The translations under genes were made by a program, and so were the position numbers. Below, piece after piece: positions 1 to 10,797 of a stretch of 64,000 nucleotides of DNA. The stretch's first letter is position 1. Each line of letters starts with the position of its first letter. The notes beneath the pieces are model-generated. The model made no database searches. It was not told the DNA's origin and was given only the letters and a program-made list of their open reading frames with translations. This stretch comes from Adineta steineri (Eukaryota; Rotifera; Eurotatoria; Adinetida; Adinetidae). Location of the stretch: positions 787,273 through 851,272 of the forward strand of contig CAJNOI010000012.1 in NCBI GenBank assembly GCA_905250115.1, written 5' to 3'.

Positions 1-70
1 TTCTCATTCGTTTGAAAAAGATTTCGTCGAGAAAAAACCTAAAGAACATCATCGACGAGTTTTATTCATT

Positions 71-1406
71 ATGGAACCGATTATCATTGGTTTAATTCTT
101 TTCCCAATTATAATTCTTTTCTGGCAGTGTGGATGGAATGTTATATTCGTTTTATTGAATTCAGTCAATAGATATCCACCATCTGCTTCTCAACAATATT
201 TAGGGACGGAAGAGTCAAAAATTCTAACAAACATTCTATCTTTAAATGGCTCACAAAAAGTCTTAGAGAAAGAATATTTATCAAAATTTGACAAACAAAA
301 ACCCTCGAAATTAGCAAAAAATTCACAAATAAAGGGTAAAAAGGGGAAAGGATTATCACACAAGAAGCCCTTGCACATTAATAACGATGATCCGTTAGTA
401 TCAAATCTTGAAGGAGACGATTTTTCATTTCAATCATTATTTATTTCGTATGTCGTCGCTCAAGTTTTTCTTCTTTGTTTTTATCTCGGTCAAGATTTTT
501 TCTACAATTTTCTCAAAAGACAAACTTATATAATTCAAATTATTCTATTAAAATGTCATATATTTGTCTCAGCATCAATTTATATTATTCAATGGGAAAT
601 GATTTGGACAATGTGGGATCAATATACTTCCGATGAATGGGATTTTGAATTACTTCTTTCTTTAACATTTCTATTTGTATTAATTATCTTCACAGGACAT
701 TTATCAGATCTGGTTTGTGCTCCATTTCTCATTAGTTATGATTCTATTGAATATTGTTTACTATCTAGTTGTCCTCTTCTAACACGACAAGTAAGTTTGA
801 TCTTTAATATTGAGAAAAGAAAGAAATATATTCTATTTTTTTTCTTATTTAAAGATGAAACAATGGAAAATTAATTTAATAAATTTTATTTTATACGAAA
901 TTATCATTTCGAATATAATAATCATAATATGGCGCGGTTTTTATCATTTTATTGATATATATTTCTATCCTGATGATTGGGTTCGATCTGTTTGGATTTG
1001 TTTATTGATTGGCTATATTCTTTATTTTCCTTTAATGTATTTTCAAAATTACTTGGAAAATTTAAATTTCAAATATGAATTTTGGATATTTATTTCGAGA
1101 AATTTTCCTCAATTCTATGAAAATATTCGTCATTTCTTTGCTTTTTTTTCATGTCTCTTTCTTTGGCGTGGTTTTTGGCTTTTATATGATTCATATATTG
1201 ATATTTTCGAATCTTATTTTCAAACATGTTTATTATTATATCTTTCATCATTTCTAGTTTTGGCTTTAATTCAAACGGCATCATCAATCAATGGTCCACT
1301 CAACACTATGAAAGATGAAAATGGTTTTTTTCCTCTTTATCCAAATTGTTATGTTTCGACAATCTTTAGGAAATTATGTCAATTACCTTTTTTTAATCAA
1401 AACTAA
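71..1406 (+). CDS. Fuseless-like multi-pass membrane protein
   Basis: Two exons, 71-790 and 855-1406, joined by a 64-bp GT-AG intron in phase 0, give about 423 aa. The protein has about eight hydrophobic segments. The N-terminal third carries a long basic hydrophilic loop (roughly residues 50-115). Trp-rich repeats recur at membrane edges: IWRGFYHFID, LWRGFWLLYD and a weaker W-W-D version in exon 1. The WRG-x-W-x-x-x-D repeat is what I recall of the fuseless family, presynaptic multi-pass membrane proteins of animals; that assignment is from memory of the motif. The frame stays open upstream of the ATG to the window edge, so the true 5' end may lie outside. The alternative is an unnamed polytopic membrane protein. 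Confidence 0.55.
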
Positions 1407-1577
1407 ATAAATAATATATCAGATTCTACAATACTTTTTTTAAAATAAAACGTTTTAAATTCAAGCAGATAACAGGTTGTGGTCTGTTCTTCCTATTCTT
1501 GAAACTTTGTGTAAAACAACAAACAGATTTTTCAAATAAAAAGAGTTTACAAATCTAAAAACTAAGTTAAACTTCCA

Positions 1578-2171
1578 ATGTCTTTTCTTTGGATTCTTAA
1601 TAAATGTAATGAACGAATGATCATAGCTTATTTATTTTCAGTTGAACGACAATTATTAGCTAAACCATATTTATTTCTAACATCTCCATCATATGCAGTG
1701 CACAACTTTCAACAGAACACTAGAGTCTAAATTCAAGATTTTACATACCAAGTTATTGAAAAATATATAGAACTAGATACTTACCAACCATGTTTCAAAC
1801 GATAAGCAATCTCTATTACACTTTTAACTGTCAAAACTGCTCGTAGTCGTGCACGTACATGTAATAATGATCAACAAACCTTTTTAATATTATTTAAGAA
1901 ACAATTACAAATACGAAAAGAACTCTATGTTACACCAATACTTATTATTCTCAGTTCATTGCCACGAATCATTCTATCGTTTACGTATGCTTGTACTGAA
2001 TTGAAACAATCATGGCAATGGTATCTATTACTCACAACACATTTTTTATCATATTTGCCACAAGTTTTGGGTTTTGCTCTTCATGTTATTTCATCAAAAG
2101 TATTCAAAAAAGAATTTCAACAAACGATCATTGGAAAACGATTGATTAAGAAAAAAATGGTTCAAACGTAA
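1578..2171 (+). pseudogene. Decayed rhodopsin-type GPCR fragment
   Basis: Two plus-strand stretches look like pieces of a rotifer chemoreceptor-type GPCR. The first, 1578-1730, contains a TM3-like segment ending AYLFSVERQLL (an E-R-Q version of the DRY region) and then stops. The second, about 1806-2171, is a 120-codon open stretch with a TM5/TM6-like part, a conserved-looking PRIILSFTYAC and a basic C-terminal tail. Frameshifts and stops separate them and no N-terminal half is present. A short intron could join them, but I could not find splice sites that keep frame. Pseudogene is the likelier reading. Confidence 0.5.
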
Positions 2172-2174
2172 ACT

Positions 2175-2228
2175 AGAGTGGGTGTGGGTGTGAATGTATA
2201 TTTTCAGTCTCATTCATACCCATACTCT
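2175..2228. repeat. Telomere-motif hairpin copy 1
   Basis: The left arm GAGTGGGTGTGGGTGTGAATG faces a right arm ending CATTCATACCCATACTC about 15 bases later. One of a dispersed family in this window with arms built from TGTGGG-like units. It lies just past the GPCR remnant. Confidence 0.6.
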
Positions 2229-3034
2229 GTGCACGAACGTTGGTAGTTTAATGCTTATATAAAAAATTTCTTTTTTTTCATTTGATTAATTGAAAGACAT
2301 GAAATAACTATGACCATTGTCGGAGCAATACTGTTAATTTTGTAAGGTACTTCGGTTGAATTACACCAGATGGATCTGATAGATTAAATGTACCTTGATC
2401 CTATAGTTTACATGAATGTCCAACACAACAATAACAGGACGTTACCTAAAATATTTCTATTCAATAACGAACATGATAATGATCTCTTTTTTTGTATAGA
2501 CAGAGATGGTAGCTCCTTCGCTTCGATCGATATCATTCCTTCATTTTCGACACGATATATTTACGCTGCAAATCACTTGATTTTGGTATTGCATTCTAAA
2601 ATGTCATACTAAGTGATAAATTCTATTAACTTTACTGCGGCACGTTTTATAGCATTATTTGTGAAATAACAATTGAGTAAAAAGATTGATGATTCAGTTA
2701 GATTCAAATCATATAGAGTTTTTTTACAAACGCAACAATCTGAAAACGGTCTTTTTTCAATTTCTTCTGTTCTTGAGAAGAATGGATATGACAACTATTT
2801 TGTTTTTTTGTGTACATAATTAACTCTTTTTCTCTTGTGAAAGACAAAATTTTAAAAGCGACACTTTTTTCAAAAAGAAAGTGCCTGTGGCATAGATGGG
2901 TTTATATATATGGAAGATGATCGTAACACCCACGCTCACAACTGATTCTTGGTTTTTTCCAATTTACATTTGTTGACTCTAGAAAAATATGATGTTAGAG
3001 GAACGGTTTTTTTTCATTTCCTGATGAGCTTCAG
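2229..3034. other. AT-rich intergenic stretch
   Basis: No convincing gene. The small open frames here have low-complexity translations and no splice context. A CACCCACGCTCAC fragment near 2928 may be half of another telomere-motif hairpin. Confidence 0.5.
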
Positions 3035-3101
3035 GATGGGTGTGGGTGGCTGGATGTGGATAAATACAACGCTATGTCATACTTACACCTACATCCATCC
3101 A
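3035..3101. repeat. Telomere-motif hairpin copy 2
   Basis: The left arm ATGGGTGTGGGTGGCTGGAT is imperfectly complementary to the right arm CACCTACATCCATCCAT, with a loop of about 30 bases. The arms are more diverged than in copy 3. Confidence 0.55.
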
Positions 3102-3481
3102 TTTCAATTTTTTTACTTCAGATTTTTGTCGGCAAAGTGATTGCGTCTCAAATATTGCCCGCAGCATCAACAACATGACTTTAATACAATTTACTTCCTT
3201 TGATGAATTTTTCGTTCTTCATCTACGTCCTGCGACTTGTTAAGCAAGTTGGAATTATTCTTGAATATCATGACGGAGAAGAAAATAAAAAAGGACAATT
3301 TTTTTGAATTTTTTCTGCGATTCGTAACTATATCTTCATCCTACATACATACATTCTTGGCATTCTTGTTTTTCTATATAATACTGACGGTTGAAAGAGA
3401 ACTTTTTTTTACTAAATATTATAGTACTTGTCGTTAAAATAAAACCGTCTTTTATTATCGCATACTAAATAGATCTGCATT

Positions 3482-3997
3482 ATGACAGAACATAATGAAT
3501 GGAATGGTAAGTAATAATGTTTTTTTTCAAATTAAATTTTCATTGATTTTATTACTTTATAGGATCATTATTTGGTTGTTTTGATGATTGTGAAACATGC
3601 ATTTACGGATATTACTGTGTAGCGTGTTTATTCGGGCAGAATGCCGAAAAAATTGATGGAAGTAATTGTTGCTTCATGTCCTTTATGTATTACAGCCTTG
3701 GTGCCGTTTTTTGTCATTGGATTCCACACTATTTTAAACGAACTACTCTTCGACAAAAATATGGATTACCACAAGATCCAAATTGTCCTGACTGTCCTGC
3801 AACAGCTTTTTGTAGCCCATGTGCGATCTGTCAAGAAGCTCGGTTTTTAAAACGTAAATATACATAAACATAAACTAAAACTAATATTATATTTTTGTCT
3901 TTGTATTCTAGAACAGGAACAAAATAATACTAATGCAGTCTATACTACTGTTTCAGGTGCTATGCCAATTGCAAATCAACCTCGGACAGCGCATTAA
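3482..3997 (+). CDS. PLAC8-family cysteine-rich protein
   Basis: Three exons (3482-3506, 3563-3853, 3912-3997) with 56- and 58-bp introns splice to 133 aa, and all phases close. The core has the PLAC8/cornifelin layout: CFDDCETCIYGYYCVACLFGQ, then a hydrophobic patch, then CPDCPATAFCSPCAICQEAR. In the family this Cys-rich domain sits at membranes and is linked to metal or ion homeostasis and cell-size control. The role here is unknown. The C-terminus (about 25 aa) is polar and Asn/Thr-rich. The length is typical for the family, and the ATG follows a short AT-rich leader. Confidence 0.85.
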
Positions 3998-5000
3998 AAA
4001 ATGACAATAATATTTTTTATTCATGTTAAAACTAATCACTTACTTAATTATACGAAATTGTCTTAATTGTCAGCTGAGAGTGTGGGTGTATCACATAAAT
4101 ATCAACCTGCAACCTAAACATTATACCAGAATTCATCTATGTTTTGTTTTCCTTAGTTATATTAACAAATAAACTTCTAACTGCAACAAGAACTGCTCTC
4201 TTCACAGTACATTTAAAATATATATACTTGGATACTCTGATTTGAAGCAATTGACAACGATATTAAGCATATTCAAACAGTGAGAAAGTAGTAAAACGTT
4301 AAAAATTATTTAAAAAAAAAAGTGGACTATGATAAGTTTTGTTGATGATTGACTAAGTGAAATTGAAATACAGATGGAGTAAAAAAAGAAACATACATGA
4401 GTACAGTAAAAACAAAATTAGTCACAATCATCTTGAGAATATGGATATAGATATTGTTCATATTTTACCCACGCCTTTATACTTTTAAGGTATTTCTAAT
4501 ATCATGAAAACATAATATTTTGCGATACTTAGAAATCATTTTTTCCTATTATTGATATTGTTAAATTCATCAAATGTCTACAGATTTTATTTTCCTTCGA
4601 TTTTTAAAGAATTTAGAATAAAGACAAGATTACTTTTCTATATCTATACATCTTTGATCATGCGTCAGGATAATTTTTATATCATTTTTCCAGATGTTTT
4701 GATCTATTAGGAAATACGAAATCACATAAAAACTGTTTTATCCTATTACAATTCATTGTACATTAGAGACAGATTGACTACACTTATAAAATCTGAACTT
4801 TATTTTTCATATGATTATTTTCTGTCTTGACTTATTTAGCAATTTATTATCTAATAATTATTGTTTCTTAAATTGTTAAAAATTCTTTTAATTATAGTCG
4901 CTATAATAACTTTGAATGTATCATAATGATTTTATCAAGTTTCTTTTTATTGATGAATAGATTTATAATTCATGTTATTAACAGTCGTCTAGTTTTCTAT
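3998..5000. other. AT-rich intergenic stretch
   Basis: I see no supported gene here. The stretch separates PLAC8 from the convergent kelch gene and contains only poly(A/T) runs and a weak GTGTGGGTGTATCAC motif near 4080. Confidence 0.5.
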
Positions 5001-7381
5001 TTATGGATTATATATTTCATTAGTATCTAAAGTATGATTATCATATCCACAAGTTATTAAAACTTGTCCATTTGGCAGTACAGATGCAGTGTGTACCCAT
5101 CGTCTATTTTCCATATTATCAACTGTTGACCAAATTTCTGTTAATGGATCATATAACTCAGCACTATCTAAAGCACCACCATCATATCCACCCGTAACTA
5201 ATACTTTTCCATTTATTAATACAGATGCCGTATGATAATATCTAGCATTATTCATGTCTCCAGTAGTTTTCCAAGTTTCTAATAATGGATCATATAATTC
5301 AACACTTTTTAAAGCACTACCATTTGATCCACCAGTTACTAATATTTTTCCATTTGTCAGTACAGATGCTGTATGATAATATCTAGCATTATGCATACTA
5401 CCAGTNNNNNNNNNNTATGATAATATCTAGCATTATGCATACTACCAGTAATTTTCCAAGTTCCTACTGATGAATCATATAATTCTGTACTGTTAAGAGC
5501 ACCACCAGTGTTATATCCACCAGTAACTAATACTTTTCCATTTGTCAATATCGATGCTGTGTGATAATATCTTCCATTATACATATTACTAGTAGATGTC
5601 CATGTTTCTAATGATGAATCATACAACTCAGCACTATTTGGAATACCACCAATAGATCCACCCGTAACTAATACTTTTCCATTTGGTAATACAGATGCTG
5701 TGTGATAATATCTTGCATGATTCATATTGGTAGTATATCTCCACGTTCCCTTTGATATATCATACAACTCAGTACTTTTTAGAGCAGCATTATTATAGCC
5801 ACCAGTAATTAATACTTTTCCATTTGTCAATATCGATGCTGTATGCTCCCATCGTTTATCAATCATGTTACTAGTTGTTGTCCAAGTTTTTATTGATGGA
5901 TCATATAATTCGACAGTATTTATAGCGCTATTATCATCTAATCCACCAGCAACTAATATTTTTCCTCCTGGTAATATTGATGCTGTATGTCTATATCGTG
6001 GATAATTCATATTACTACTATTAATCCATCCTAAATGAAAATATTTCAATGTATTCATTTGAAATATTTCTTATATTATAATAAAGTTTATTCAAGTTGG
6101 ACTAAAAGTTAAGATATGAAAATAAATCATTGTTCTAGTTTTCAGAAAGAACAAAAGAAATGAGTAAAATAGTCTAGATCTTCCATACGACTAATCATAT
6201 ATAGATTAGTACATGCATATGGTATCATCAAAGCATGACAAATATAATATATATTCATATTAATAATAGTAACATGTTCATTTTTTTAAAAACTAGATAT
6301 ACATATATTGATTCTAATACTTTCTTAATTAAAGTTCGAATCAATTTAGAATCAGTTTGTTCTTAAGAATAAAAGTAACTAGTCGTATATGGCACAAAAT
6401 ATTACACTAATTGAAATGTATGAGCTGCTGTATGTCGATGGATCGACAAGCGAAGGCAAATGTTTTTTAAACGATATTTATATAAAAAAAGTTGAAGATT
6501 TTTAGTTTCACTACGTGTCACTCTAAAATGAGATAGTGTGAAAATATGATTCAATTAATTAGAAAAAGGAAGTAGATATAGTAAGTTGTTTGATAAAAGC
6601 AAAATTGATATCTAAATTTTGGAACTAAGCTCTGTTTTTGCAAAAACTTTAAATATCTCTAACTAGTTTAACTCATTTTGAGTCTAATTTTGACTGTAAC
6701 ATATATATGACTTTTATTGACTAGAACTTCATACATGAAACTTGTGAGGTTAAGAAGATATAAGATGTTTCAATTTTTTCGAGTAAAATGAAAGAATCGA
6801 TGAATAAGTTTAAAAACGATGTTTTCACATGGATAAATTGTGGTTGATACTCAACTGTGACGTTTTTCAACCAATATAGAATGATATATAAGAATCAAGT
6901 AAAATTTGATATTGAGAAAAAAAAGACGAGTACAGAAATCATATTATTCTATTTCTTATTCGAATTAATAATTGAATCGTTTATGACAAGTTCATTGATT
7001 CTTTTGATGTGAAATACTTACATCTATTCGTACTAGTCGTAACATTTGAAAAGTCAAAAAGTATTACTTAAAAACTTTACCTAAATTCTGAGTAGTAGTT
7101 ATAGTCGTTGCTTCTGTTGATAGTGTTATTATTACTGTTGACTGTGATAACGTTGTTGTTTTCATTATTGTTGTCAGTGATGATGATATTGTAATAGTAG
7201 TAGCATTCTCTGATTTCTTCGATGAAACACCGACAGATATTAATACCCCAGAGAGGATAACTGCAAATATTGTTATAATGATCACAGAGATGCAAACAAA
7301 CTTAAACCAACGTCGGTGCCACCATTTACGCGATCTGTTATTTTCATTCGAATATTCACTGAAAATTTGGTTATTATGCAT
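5001..7381 (-). CDS. Membrane-anchored kelch-repeat protein
   Basis: Exon 1 (7381-7081) encodes a basic cytoplasmic start, one hydrophobic segment (about residues 29-50, VCISVIIITIFAVILSG) and a Thr/Ser-rich stalk. That is a type II single-pass layout. Exon 2 (6030-5001) encodes about seven kelch blades of about 49 aa with the recurring pattern HTASxLxNGKVLVTGG ... AELYDP ... W. The donor at 7080 and acceptor at 6031 match in phase 1, implying an intron of about 1.05 kb, long for this genome. A 10-N gap at 5406-5415 breaks the frame inside a blade. Kelch blades form an extracellular beta-propeller here; the ligand is unknown. A similar kelch gene lies at 57.9 kb. Confidence 0.75.
5406..5415. 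other. Assembly gap (10 N) in kelch repeats
   Basis: The bases on each side of the Ns are the same stretch of about 34 bp (tatgataatatctagcatta...). The gap is therefore probably an unmerged overlap or collapsed kelch blade rather than missing unique sequence. Confidence 0.8.
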
Positions 7382-7761
7382 ACTAACTTATCTATTATAA
7401 GAAACTGAAACTCAAAAAAAAAATATGAATCAATCTAGGGAATTTTTTTTTTTTCATATTTGCTACTCTTACAGAACGAACAAAAGATAAAAATGTCTAG
7501 CGTTAGAAATATTGCTACACTCTTATCTTTAAATAATATTTTTTTTACATGAGTATGATATTACAATTCTGTGTTTCATTTCTAAGTTTTTTCATATCAA
7601 ATATTTTTGTCTTGAAATACTTTTAATAATCGAGAAATGAAGAATTTTTTATTAACGATATGTATAAGAGTGTAAATACGAGCAATATATCTTCTTTTTA
7701 CCTACCACAAATAACTATATTTTTTAAAGCCGTTGGAATTTGTTTTATAAGAGAAATTCTT
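7382..7761. other. Intergenic, no gene seen
   Basis: AT-rich spacer upstream of the kelch gene, probably including its promoter. No clear motif. Confidence 0.4.
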
Positions 7762-7835
7762 AAGGGTGTGGGTGTGGATGTCGGTAAGGATCATGGGCAA
7801 AAGAGAAAATCTCATACGCACCCACACCCATCCTT
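7762..7835. repeat. Telomere-motif hairpin copy 3
   Basis: The left arm AAGGGTGTGGGTGTGGATG pairs with the right arm CGCACCCACACCCATCCTT over about 19 bases, with a loop of about 35 bases. It is one of the best preserved members of the family. Confidence 0.75.
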
Positions 7836-7961
7836 TTTTTGCATGACAAAGCATCACTAGTTTCTTGTAAGCTGAATAGATTATATTTTAATGAAAGAAT
7901 AATTTAAAAAAAGGCGTGAAACGTCTTGTCTTTTCCTCATTCTCATGTAAACTGCCGAAGC

Positions 7962-8480
7962 TCAAAGGCCACGAGCATGTGTGACGGGTAAAACTCGAAA
8001 AATGCGCTTGGTGTGATAGTTGAGACAGCGATGATCACGTGCTAGTACGCATTCAAAACGGTTTGAATCATAGATCTTGTCCCGATGTAGCAATATAAAA
8101 TGCGATTGAGTAACAAAGCCAGTTTCATCTGGATTGGCTAGAATTTGATTTGGATCTGTAGTGATATAGAAGCTGAGGGCGAATAGGTCATCTAAGGCGA
8201 TCAGTTCTTTGATGTAAAACTTGAGTTTGCGCGCATCATGAGGACAATAGGCTAATTTCATTCCATATGGCTGCAGGGCAGCTGACCAGGAAACAGGATC
8301 TTGTGTATTTATGCTGCCTTGAAAGTTTTCGGGTTTCGTGCCGGTGAGCATGGCCAGACAAGTGGACACACAGGTGGGACCTTCTTGATGGAGTGGGTGG
8401 ATGACAAGGTCACGAAAGTAGTGTTCCGCACCTTCTGCTGGCCAGACAAGCGTATTTCTGTCGCTAATAAATGTTGACAT
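7962..8480 (-). CDS. Cysteine-peptidase-like protein (papain/C39-type fold)
   Basis: A single 172-aa intronless frame. A Cys in GPTCVSTCLAMLTG starts a helix, as in C39/papain-like peptidases. A His follows in SHFILLHRD, and a YDS-N segment could supply the third catalytic residue. The order Cys (about 37), His (about 127), Asp/Asn (about 138) fits a small papain-fold enzyme. No signal peptide or membrane segment is obvious. It is visibly more GC-rich than its surroundings and lacks introns, which suggests bacterial origin; that is inference. The substrate is unknown and could be a peptide or isopeptide. A non-catalytic papain-like fold is the alternative. Confidence 0.55.
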   Translation of the reverse strand: MSTFISDRNTLVWPAEGAEHYFRDLVIHPLHQEGPTCVSTCLAMLTGTKPENFQGSINTQDPVSWSAALQPYGMKLAYCPHDARKLKFYIKELIALDDLFALSFYITTDPNQILANPDETGFVTQSHFILLHRDKIYDSNRFECVLARDHRCLNYHTKRIFRVLPVTHARGL

Positions 8481-9021
8481 TGCTTTGAATGACGAATATA
8501 TCTGAAAAATATGTCTTTCTTCGTGTAAAACCGAGAAAATAGGTGGGTATGTGTGTGGGTGTAGGTGAATGAAGAAAGAATACCCAAATCTATCCTAGTC
8601 AACCCAACTTTTCTTCTGGTGTTTTTACAGTCATCGATGAGTTGGGATGACAACCAGATTTTACAAAATCACTACTCAAAAGATAAAGAACGATGACATT
8701 TTTTATTCTTCAAAAATAGACATGAAGACAATAATGAAGAAAGATTTTTATTTCTATGAGACTTCTACCTTCTATCATCTTTAGTTTTCTTACAAAAGAC
8801 TAGTATATATAATAAAAAAACAGTGTATGCACGAGTATGTGCTTTTATATATCAATCTCATTGTTATCAATGTCATAAAGTGGCCACATGTGTTGGTAGT
8901 AAAACAGTTCTTTATCCTTAATATTGCTATAAAATCCATTTTTTCTATTTATCTACATAGAAAAAAATGTTTGTTCAGTCATAAACTTTTCTTTATTCTA
9001 TAACTATAGAGATTAAAGTCT
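8481..9021. other. Intergenic, with half telomere-motif hairpin
   Basis: No gene is supported. Positions 8541-8572 hold a GGTGGGTATGTGTGTGGGTG arm without a strong partner, so it is probably a decayed member of the hairpin family. Confidence 0.45.
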
Positions 9022-9093
9022 GGTTGTGGGTGTAGGTGTCGATGGGTAAATTCTATTCTCTCAGCTACACTCACATCCAAACCCACCCTCAAG
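9022..9093. repeat. Telomere-motif hairpin copy 4
   Basis: The left arm GGTTGTGGGTGTAGGTGTCG faces the right arm ACTCACATCCAAACCCACCCT and ends with the recurrent CCCTCAAG boundary. Confidence 0.6.
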
Positions 9094-9279
9094 ATGGTAT
9101 CTCTGACGGTTGATTACTTCGTTGGTTCTGAAAAATATGGATAAGTTTTTCATGAAGAAAAAACAAATAAATCAGATCCTTTTTTTGTTCGAATCAATAA
9201 CGTTTTGATTTCAGATGAAAGAAAACAACTGTTAACAATAAAAAAATGAAAAGTTTTGTTATTGTTTGTTGATTATTCA

Positions 9280-10797
9280 TTATCATGATTTATAACATCT
9301 GCGGCCTCTTCTTCTTCGTCGATCTAGAAAATGAAAAGATAGATTGTATAGGACATATAGTGGTTTGACAAGTATATCATAAAGAAAAAATCACTCAAGA
9401 AACATTTAAAATAAATTTTGACGAATGGTTTACTCATAATTCATTGCTTCATGACTATAAGAGTTGAAGTGAATGGAGTATATTTAAAATCACGTCGGTG
9501 AAACAACCTTCTAAGAGAATAATCAACGTAGCTGAAAACTGTTTTCCATTCATCAAGATTCTACTGAAAAAGTGAATTAAAATAAGTAATTTCATTTCTG
9601 CAATATACAAATTCTTGATATATTTTATTCGAGTTTATCACCGATTACTATATCTATCATTATTGAACAAGAGTTAAGCGGTTAAATTTAACAAATGATT
9701 CAACTTACTTCAGTTAATTAAAAGCAATCAAATATAAACTCTCATCAGTTCAAAGACTTTAGAAAACGTTATCTCTCTCCTTTTACACAGTCTCAGTAAT
9801 TCTCAATATTTTTCAAACTTCATTCGCTCAAGTCGATATCATTAAAACAAACGTCGGTTCAATCTATCTATTGTTGATTTAAATTAGAGAAAAGTGACTT
9901 ACATGATTCACTGTTTTGAATGATACTATCGAAAGACAAATTGATATGACATTACTATTAATGCGCGAATATCATCCTCAATTCATATCCGTACATGTAA
10001 ACTATTTAATTGTTCGGCTCAGTTAATACTCCTACGGCAATATCTTTGAAGCGATCAATAATCGAAATCAAGTGAAATTAACTCTGATAGCACTAACCTG
10101 CTTTAATCGATCAAGATCGAGAACTTCTATTGGTGCACAGGCAATTATTATTTGTTTTACAGCAAAAATAGTGACAACGATACGTGAGCGTCGAGGGACT
10201 GGAAATATGATTTTTGCTGGTATAGTAATAGCAAAACCAAGAACTTCGACGATATAACTTTCAACTTTGTCGGCAAATAATAAATGAGCAAACTTAGGTT
10301 AATCTTGTTTTTTATACATTTTAAATCGTTCACCGATCTGTATGATACCTAATGCTAATCCATACAAGACAAGTATGTAACGGAAAACAGATGCAATAAA
10401 CGTCTAATTGATGTATATAAGTTATGAAAGGTGCACTTGGTATAAATTGTTCGAATAGCACCGAAACGTAATATTTTAGGGTATGGGTGTGAGATAAGAG
10501 ACGCACTCACATCCCATCCACACCCTTATTATGATCAATTTTGATGTTACTACAAAATATTTTGCACTTTGTAATCGAATTTTCTCATGTCGATGCTTCT
10601 CAGATCTTACTCTTGTTGCTTGTAGTGTTTTGTTTATTGATCGATTCAAATGGTGGATATTTGCCAATAATTTTTGCAAGGCTTTCGTTTTCTGTCTGTA
10701 ATCTTTGCACGTTTTGTATTAACTTTTGTCGAGTCATGTACCGAACGATAGATGTTGATGAGTTAGTAGTCATAACTATATCAATATTATGAAACAA
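9280..10797 (-). CDS. Putative spliced small membrane protein (uncharacterised)
   Basis: Several minus-strand exons with plausible splice sites. The first is 10797 to about 10600, a Met-rich start followed by a heptad-like stretch (LIQNVQRLQTENESLAKI). The second is about 10405-10315, one hydrophobic segment (FRYILVLYGLALGIIQIG). The third is about 10257-10100 (FPVPRRSRIVVTIFAVKQII). The fourth is about 9560-9440 (NLDEWKTVFSYVDYSLRRLF). A possible acidic end (IDEEEEAADVINHDNE) lies near 9325-9280. I could not fix all phases, and the last two may be alternatives. Together they suggest a coiled-coil plus one- or two-pass membrane protein. I do not recognise the family. A telomere-motif hairpin (10478-10528) would lie in the first intron. 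Confidence 0.35.
10478..10528. repeat. Telomere-motif hairpin copy 5
   Basis: The arms AGGGTATGGGTGTGAG and CTCACATCCCATCCACACCCT flank a very short centre (about 13 bases). Confidence 0.65.
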
